DNA of 8,324 nucleotides from Bacillota bacterium (GTDB lineage Bacteria; Bacillota; Clostridia; Lachnospirales; Cellulosilyticaceae), in assembly GCA_023415525.1 (NCBI GenBank), contig JAEZKI010000340.1, positions 1 through 8,324 of the forward strand. Direction: 5' to 3'. Positions 4,744 to 8,324 of the stretch are shown one piece after another (position 1 is the stretch's first letter; each line of letters opens with the position of its first letter). The position numbers and the translations under genes are program-made. The notes under the pieces were generated by a model, which was given only the letters and a program-made list of their open reading frames with translations, searched no databases and was not told the DNA's origin.

Positions 4744-5919
4744 ATGAATCAAAAAATGGGGAGTATCTTACATGTGACCAATAGGCCAGAGATGATTATG
4801 CAAAAAGGGAAGGGTATGTATTTATGGGATAATCAGGGAAAAAAGTATTTAGATTTTATAGGAGGCTGGGCTGTTAATACTTTAGGCCATTGCCCTGAGG
4901 TGATGATCGAGGCCTTAGATAAGCAGGCTAAAGAGCTTATTAATTGTAGCCCCAGTTTTTATAATGAGCCCATGCTAGAGTTTGCAGATTTATTAGTAGA
5001 AAATAGCTGTTTTGATAAGGTGTTTTTTATTAATAGTGGAGCAGAAGCCAATGAAAGCGCCATTAAGTTAGCTAGAAAGTATGGGGAGAAATTCAAACAG
5101 GGTGCTTATGAGGTTATTACCATGGAACATAGTTTTCATGGGAGAACTTTAGCCACTATGTCTGCTACAGGTAAGGAAAAGTGGAAAGATTTATTTGCTC
5201 CTAAGGTAGATGGTTTTATTCATGTGAAGTTTAATGCTATAGAGGCAGTCAAGGCAGCTATAACGCCTAAGACTTGTGCCATTATGCTAGAGCCTATTCA
5301 AGGAGAAGGAGGCGTTCATGTAGCAGATCAAGCCTATATAGAGGAGCTTAGAAAGTTATGTGATGAAGAAAAAATATTACTTATCTTTGATGAAGTTCAA
5401 ACAGGTATTGGGCGCTGTGGGACATTGTTTGCTTATGAAGGTTATGGTATAGAACCAGATATTATGACTTTAGCCAAGGGGATTGGAGGAGGTTATCCAT
5501 TAGCAGCTATGCTCACCAAAGAAAAGTGGGATATTTTTGATGCAGGGGATCAAGGGGGTACCTATTCCTCACAACCCCTTGGAATGGCTGTTGGGTTAGC
5601 TGTTGTAAAAGAAGTCCTTCAACAAAAACTTGATGCACATGCTCAAGAAATGGGAGATTATATTATAGTTCAACTTGAAGGGATAAAGGAGCACTATCAT
5701 CTAAGTCACATTAGGGGTAAAGGATTACTTATAGCCTTTGATTTACCTCAAGAAAAAGGGGCAGAGTTAGTGAAAAAATGTTTAGAGGAAGGACTGATCA
5801 TCAATTCGCCAGCACCTCATATGGTTCGTCTTATGCCACCTCTTATTGTAAATAAGGAAGAAGTGGATGAAATGCTTAGTATTCTTACAAAAGTGTTAGA
5901 AGCTATAAGTAAATCGTAA
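4744..5919 (+). CDS. argD: Class-III PLP aminotransferase, acetylornithine aminotransferase type
   Basis: A 391-residue cytoplasmic PLP enzyme. The ATG at 4744 is chosen because GGGAGG (4730-4735) lies 8 nt before it; the in-frame ATG at 4723 precedes that SD. Family landmarks: GGWAVNTLGHCP (40-51), the phosphate-binding SGAEANE (98-104), HSFHGRT (129-135), EPIQGEGG (183-190), FDEVQTGIGR with cofactor Asp216 and Gln219, the Schiff-base Lys245 in LAKGIGGGYP, and the GGTYSSQP phosphate loop with Thr273. The motifs and length fit ArgD, which makes N-acetylornithine from the semialdehyde with glutamate. Related class-III enzymes acting on other omega-amines cannot be excluded. No other arginine genes are visible, but the ARG-box-like sites at the promoter support this role. 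The gene ends in tandem stops (TAATAA). Confidence 0.8.
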   Translation: MNQKMGSILHVTNRPEMIMQKGKGMYLWDNQGKKYLDFIGGWAVNTLGHCPEVMIEALDKQAKELINCSPSFYNEPMLEFADLLVENSCFDKVFFINSGAEANESAIKLARKYGEKFKQGAYEVITMEHSFHGRTLATMSATGKEKWKDLFAPKVDGFIHVKFNAIEAVKAAITPKTCAIMLEPIQGEGGVHVADQAYIEELRKLCDEEKILLIFDEVQTGIGRCGTLFAYEGYGIEPDIMTLAKGIGGGYPLAAMLTKEKWDIFDAGDQGGTYSSQPLGMAVGLAVVKEVLQQKLDAHAQEMGDYIIVQLEGIKEHYHLSHIRGKGLLIAFDLPQEKGAELVKKCLEEGLIINSPAPHMVRLMPPLIVNKEEVDEMLSILTKVLEAISKS

Positions 5920-5936
5920 TAAGGTAGCATAAAAGT

Positions 5937-5996
5937 CCTCCTAACTTAGACCACATGAGAAAGCTAAGATAAATATAAGATAAAGATAAGAGGAGG
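5937..5996 (+). promoter_or_regulatory. Potential hairpin masking an SD-like sequence
   Basis: CCTCCT-aa-CTTA (5937-5948) can pair with TAAGAGGAGG (5987-5996), 10 bp with a 2-nt bulge and a 38-nt loop. The 3' arm is an SD-like AGGAGG with no real gene behind it: the nearest start, GTG at 6007, is followed at once by TAA. The CTCCT arm could alternatively pair with the true SD AGGAG at 6031-6035. A regulatory role is speculative. Confidence 0.3.
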
Positions 5997-6030
5997 GTAA
6001 AGATAAGTGTAAAGAATAAGGTAAAGATAA
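5966..6030 (+). repeat. AAGATAA direct repeats upstream of the transglutaminase-like gene
   Basis: Five exact AAGATAA copies (5966, 5977, 5983, 6000, 6024) and one variant AAGAATAA (6012-6019) lie within 65 bp, at irregular spacing, ending at the gene's SD. It is purine-rich low-complexity DNA and may only be slippage; it would give a long unstructured purine leader. Confidence 0.6.
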
Positions 6031-6042
6031 AGGAGAAGTACT

Positions 6043-6645
6043 ATGGATATCAATAAATTTTTACAAGCAGATGAGTATGTAGATTTTACAGCATCTATTA
6101 TTATGCAAAAGGTAGAAGAGCTTTTTAATGGGATAGATTCAGAAGTAGAGAAAGCAAAGATAGCCTATGAATATGTACGTGATGAAATTTCTCATATCTT
6201 TGACACAAAGGTTGATGTGGTAAAAGCAAAAGCTTCAGAGGTACTTCAGTATCAAGCAGGAATTTGTCATTCAAAAGCCTGCTTATTAGCAGCACTTTTG
6301 CGAGCTGTAGGTATTCCTGCAGGTTTTTGCTTTCAACATCTTACTTTAGCAGATGATGATTCTTTAGGCTATTGTGTTCATGCCTATAATGCAGTTTTCC
6401 TAGAAAACCATTGGATTAAGTTAGATGCAAGAGGGAATAAAGAAGGTGTAGATGCTCAGTTTTTTTTAGGTGACCCTATTCTTGCCTTTAAGGAACGTCC
6501 TCACTATGATGAATATACATGGCCTGGCATTTATGCAGAACCTCATAAAGCTACCATGAAAATGTTAGAGGAAGTGAGTACTGTGCAGGAAATATTAGAC
6601 AATATCCCTGACTATATCTTAGGGGAACCAGATCGTGTGGAATAA
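6043..6645 (+). CDS. Transglutaminase-like cysteine protease-fold protein
   Basis: A 200-residue soluble protein with the transglutaminase-like core. The catalytic Cys75 lies in QAGICHSKACLLAALLRAVG (71-90), His113 in VHAYNAVFL and Asp128 in WIKLDARGN, which gives the complete Cys-His-Asp triad in the family order and spacing. No signal peptide or membrane segment is seen, so it is probably cytoplasmic. Bacterial stand-alone members of this family act as peptidases or amidases, or are uncharacterised; the substrate cannot be deduced. The start has an SD AGGAG (6031-6035) with 7-nt spacing. It follows the aminotransferase by 123 bp, in an interval with AAGATAA repeats and no clear promoter or terminator, so co-transcription is possible but not shown. 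Confidence 0.85.
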   Translation: MDINKFLQADEYVDFTASIIMQKVEELFNGIDSEVEKAKIAYEYVRDEISHIFDTKVDVVKAKASEVLQYQAGICHSKACLLAALLRAVGIPAGFCFQHLTLADDDSLGYCVHAYNAVFLENHWIKLDARGNKEGVDAQFFLGDPILAFKERPHYDEYTWPGIYAEPHKATMKMLEEVSTVQEILDNIPDYILGEPDRVE

Positions 6646-6785
6646 AAATAGGGGATATTAGCGAGGCTCTCACTGGTTATACTCTAGGAGATAGGAAAGG
6701 CATGAAAACAGGTCACAAAAGGATGGCTTATACAAAGGAATGTGATAAAATGGGGATAAAGAAATAAGTTAAAAGAGGAAAAGCC

Positions 6786-7580
6786 ATGTATAAGATCAGT
6801 GAATTTTCTAAGATAACCCATTTAACGATTAAAGCTTTACGTTACTATGATGAACAGGGCATTTTAGTTCCCTCCCAAAGAGATGGGAAGGGTTACCGTT
6901 ACTATGATGAAAAGGACTATGAAAAAGCCAACCTTGTAGCTCATTTAAGAGGATTGGACTTTTCTATTGCAGAGGTTAAAGATATCTTATTATATGTGGG
7001 GGATTGTCCAGAGGATTTAGGTCATGTTTTAGAAGAAAAGAAAGAACAAATTCGTCATCATATAGAACATGAGAAAGCTCTTATAGAAAAAATCAACCTT
7101 CTCAATAAGTCAATCCATAAGGAAGCCATTCGTGAAAGGTACACTCCTGAAATAAAGGAGATAGGAGCTTTAAAGGTAGCCAGTATTTCTTTTAAAGGTC
7201 ATTATAGTGAAGTGGGAAGCTGTATGCAGAAGCTTTACAAGACCTTTGGAAATCGGGCCAGTGGTAGACCTTTTAATCTCTATTATCAAGAAGGTTATAT
7301 GGAGGAAGCAAGGATAGAAGCGTGTTTACCTATAAAAGAAGGTCATAGTCAAGGAGAAATCATTGTAAAAGTTTTAGAACCTGTAAAAGTAGTTAGCCTT
7401 TTATACAGAGGCCCTTATGAAAAAATAAATCGAAGCTATAAAGAAATTTATGATTATAGAACAGAAAAACATTTAGTCTATGGGTTGCCTACCCGAGAAG
7501 TTTACCACAAAGCACCGGGTGTGATTTTTAAAGGAAATCCAGAAGAATATCGAACAGAAATACAGATTCCTATACTCTGA
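6786..7580 (+). CDS. MerR family regulator with GyrI-like effector-binding domain
   Basis: A 264-residue DNA-binding regulator. Residues 1-70 are a MerR winged helix (YKISEFSKITHLTIKALRYYDEQGIL, then the wing GKGYRYYDEKDYEKA), followed by a dimerisation coiled coil at about 80-115 and a GyrI-like/BmrR-type ligand domain at about 120-264 that ends in the typical TEIQIPIL strand. BmrR-like proteins sense cationic or hydrophobic drugs and activate exporter genes by twisting a long-spacer promoter. The ATG at 6786 has an SD GAGG (6775-6778) with 7-nt spacing. The upstream 140 bp (6646-6785) shows no convincing promoter. The nearest plausible target is the ABC exporter operon at 2415-4615, but no shared operator could be established, so the target and ligand remain open. 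Confidence 0.9.
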   Translation: MYKISEFSKITHLTIKALRYYDEQGILVPSQRDGKGYRYYDEKDYEKANLVAHLRGLDFSIAEVKDILLYVGDCPEDLGHVLEEKKEQIRHHIEHEKALIEKINLLNKSIHKEAIRERYTPEIKEIGALKVASISFKGHYSEVGSCMQKLYKTFGNRASGRPFNLYYQEGYMEEARIEACLPIKEGHSQGEIIVKVLEPVKVVSLLYRGPYEKINRSYKEIYDYRTEKHLVYGLPTREVYHKAPGVIFKGNPEEYRTEIQIPIL

Positions 7581-7591
7581 AAAATTCTAAG

Positions 7592-7625
7592 AAAACTAAA
7601 AAGAATTTAGTAAGTTTTGTTTTTT
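7592..7625 (+). terminator. Weak AT-rich terminator after the MerR gene
   Basis: AAAACT (7592-7597) can pair with AGTTTT (7613-7618), with an alternative inner CTAAA/TTTAG helix, followed by G and six T (7620-7625). The stem has almost no GC, so it is probably inefficient. Confidence 0.35.
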
Positions 7626-7639
7626 AATAACAAGGGGAG

Positions 7640-7648
7640 TGGTATAAT
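7640..7648 (+). promoter_or_regulatory. Extended -10 promoter of the HIT gene
   Basis: TGGTATAAT matches the TGN-TATAAT extended -10 exactly. No good -35 is found at 17 bp (only a T-run; TTGTTT at 7617-7622 is 20 bp away), which an extended -10 can tolerate. The predicted start is about 7655, giving a leader of about 33 nt. Confidence 0.65.
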
Positions 7649-7687
7649 AAAAGTGTAAACTATACTACATAGAAAAGGAGAATGAAT

Positions 7688-8113
7688 ATGAGTTTTGACA
7701 ATAATTGTTTTTACTGTGCAAAAGATCAAAGATTAGAGGATTTAATGATTAAAGTTTGTGATTTAGAAGCTTCTACTCTGTATTTGTTTAAAGAACAAAC
7801 CTATAGAGGAAGATGTCTAGTAGCTTATAAAGAGCATGTGAATGAGCTTTTTGAGCTATCTGATGAGGACAGAAATGTATTTGTGAAAGATGTAGCCCGA
7901 GTAGCTAAAGCAATGAAGGAAGCTTTCGGAGCACATAAAATTAATTATGGTGCTTATTCCGACAAGCTTCCTCATTTACATTTTCATTTAATACCTAAAT
8001 ATGAAGATGGACCAGGCTTTGGTGGTACATTTGAAATGATGCCTAATCCAAAAGTTCTTTTAACAGATGCTGAGTATGCTGAACTAAGTGAAAAAGTGTT
8101 GGCACATCTTTAA
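7688..8113 (+). CDS. HIT family nucleotide-binding protein
   Basis: A 141-residue cytoplasmic protein of the histidine-triad superfamily. The triad HLHFHLIP gives His96, His98 and His100, the last being the expected nucleophile for hydrolysis of nucleotide phosphoramidates or dinucleoside polyphosphates. An N-terminal CFYC pair (Cys7, Cys10) is common in bacterial HIT proteins, and GRCLVAYKEHVNELFELSDED is a standard part of the core fold. The C-terminal GPGFGGTFEM segment follows the triad. The start at 7688 is preferred: the SD AGGAG (7676-7680) is 7 nt before it, while the in-frame ATG at 7682 is only 1 nt away. The stop TAA overlaps the stop of the convergent TrkH gene. Its physiological substrate is not known. 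Confidence 0.9.
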   Translation: MSFDNNCFYCAKDQRLEDLMIKVCDLEASTLYLFKEQTYRGRCLVAYKEHVNELFELSDEDRNVFVKDVARVAKAMKEAFGAHKINYGAYSDKLPHLHFHLIPKYEDGPGFGGTFEMMPNPKVLLTDAEYAELSEKVLAHL

Positions 8114-8324
8114 TTCTTTCTCCAAAGGTCTGGTGTAAAGAGAAGAAGGATAGGATAAATCTCTATACGTCCGATAATCATAATGAGAGAAAAGACGATT
8201 TTACTAAAATCGCTAAAGGTAGAGAAGTTTCCTATAGGCCCGACCACCTCTAGCCCTGGGCCAATATTATTCAAAGTACCAATAACAGAAGTGACAGTTG
8301 TAGTAAAATCAAATCCATCAAAGG
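8110..8324 (-). CDS. TrkH/KtrB family potassium uptake protein, C-terminus
   Basis: Partial gene on the minus strand, cut by the window end: 70 residues and the stop are visible, and the first complete codon is at 8322-8320. The reading begins FDGFDFTTTVTSVIGTLNNIGPG, the fourth pore-loop region of TrkH/KtrB channels, with the TLNNIGPG filter segment. It then passes through a VVGPIGNFSTFSDFSK loop into the last membrane helix with the conserved GRIEIYPILLLF and ends PDLWRKN. The product is the membrane pore subunit of a Trk/Ktr potassium uptake system, which works with a TrkA/KtrA regulatory protein not seen here. Its TAA stop (8112-8110 on the minus strand) overlaps the HIT stop in the palindrome TTAA. 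Confidence 0.92.
   Translation of the reverse strand, partial: FDGFDFTTTVTSVIGTLNNIGPGLEVVGPIGNFSTFSDFSKIVFSLIMIIGRIEIYPILLLFTPDLWRKN

Noticed and set aside
6007..6012. GTG-TAA minimal start-stop 10 nt after AGGAGG
   Set aside because: A two-codon start-stop element is possible in principle, but a GTG-TAA in AT-rich repeats is easily chance; kept only as part of the leader note.
6661..6692. CTCTAG-containing sequence upstream of the MerR gene as an operator shared with the exporter promoter
   Set aside because: Only six bases (CTCTAG/CTAGAG) are shared with the 2309-2325 dyad, too little to claim a common site.
7682..7687. Upstream ATG for the HIT protein
   Set aside because: It is only 1 nt after the SD, against 7 nt for ATG 7688.

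Overview
The window looks like chromosomal DNA from a low-GC Gram-positive anaerobe of the Clostridia (Lachnospirales-like). The grounds are AT-rich codon use, purine-rich Shine-Dalgarno sites, strong TTGA/TATAAT-type promoters, U-tract terminators and the gene families present (M3B PepF, TrkH/KtrB, an ABC-2 drug-type exporter, a MerR/GyrI regulator). No genus can be fixed from the sequence alone.

Layout. (1) 1-945: C-terminal half of an M3B oligoendopeptidase F, cut by the window edge. (2) 946-1494: 549 bp without a protein gene but clearly structured. An extended -10 promoter at 983 starts a candidate RNA with two 9-bp perfect hairpins. A second, stronger promoter at 1260 starts a compact, probably pseudoknotted RNA that ends in a textbook terminator at 1451-1479. 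(3) 1495-2151: a 218-residue protein resembling the PBECR4 group of RelE/Barnase/colicin-like nucleases. It starts 16 nt past that terminator and is closed by its own terminator. (4) 2301-4615: promoter with dyads, then a three-gene operon for an ABC-2 exporter (ATPase and two membrane subunits) of the fluoroquinolone/antibiotic-export type. (5) 4632-5919: a class-III aminotransferase of the ArgD type, with a consensus promoter and a tandem pair of ARG-box-like sites at the predicted transcription start. (6) 6043-6645: a transglutaminase-like Cys-His-Asp protein preceded by AAGATAA repeats and a potential hairpin over an SD-like sequence. (7) 6786-7580: a MerR regulator with a GyrI-like ligand domain. 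(8) 7688-8113: a HIT-family protein. (9) 8110-8324, minus strand: C-terminus of a TrkH/KtrB potassium transporter, whose stop codon overlaps the HIT stop codon.

How it fits together. Most genes are ordinary housekeeping or accessory chromosomal genes. The exporter and the MerR/GyrI regulator could form a drug-response pair, but nothing in the sequence proves it. The ARG-box-like sites fit an arginine-pathway role for the aminotransferase.

The part most likely to be new is 983-2151. Its order, promoter, structured pseudoknot-like RNA, intrinsic terminator, nuclease-like protein, is that of type III toxin-antitoxin loci, in which an RNA antitoxin and a terminator precede the toxin gene. The nuclease family here is different and the RNA does not show the usual tandem repeats. 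A riboswitch/attenuator, or an unrelated free-standing ncRNA, remain live alternatives.
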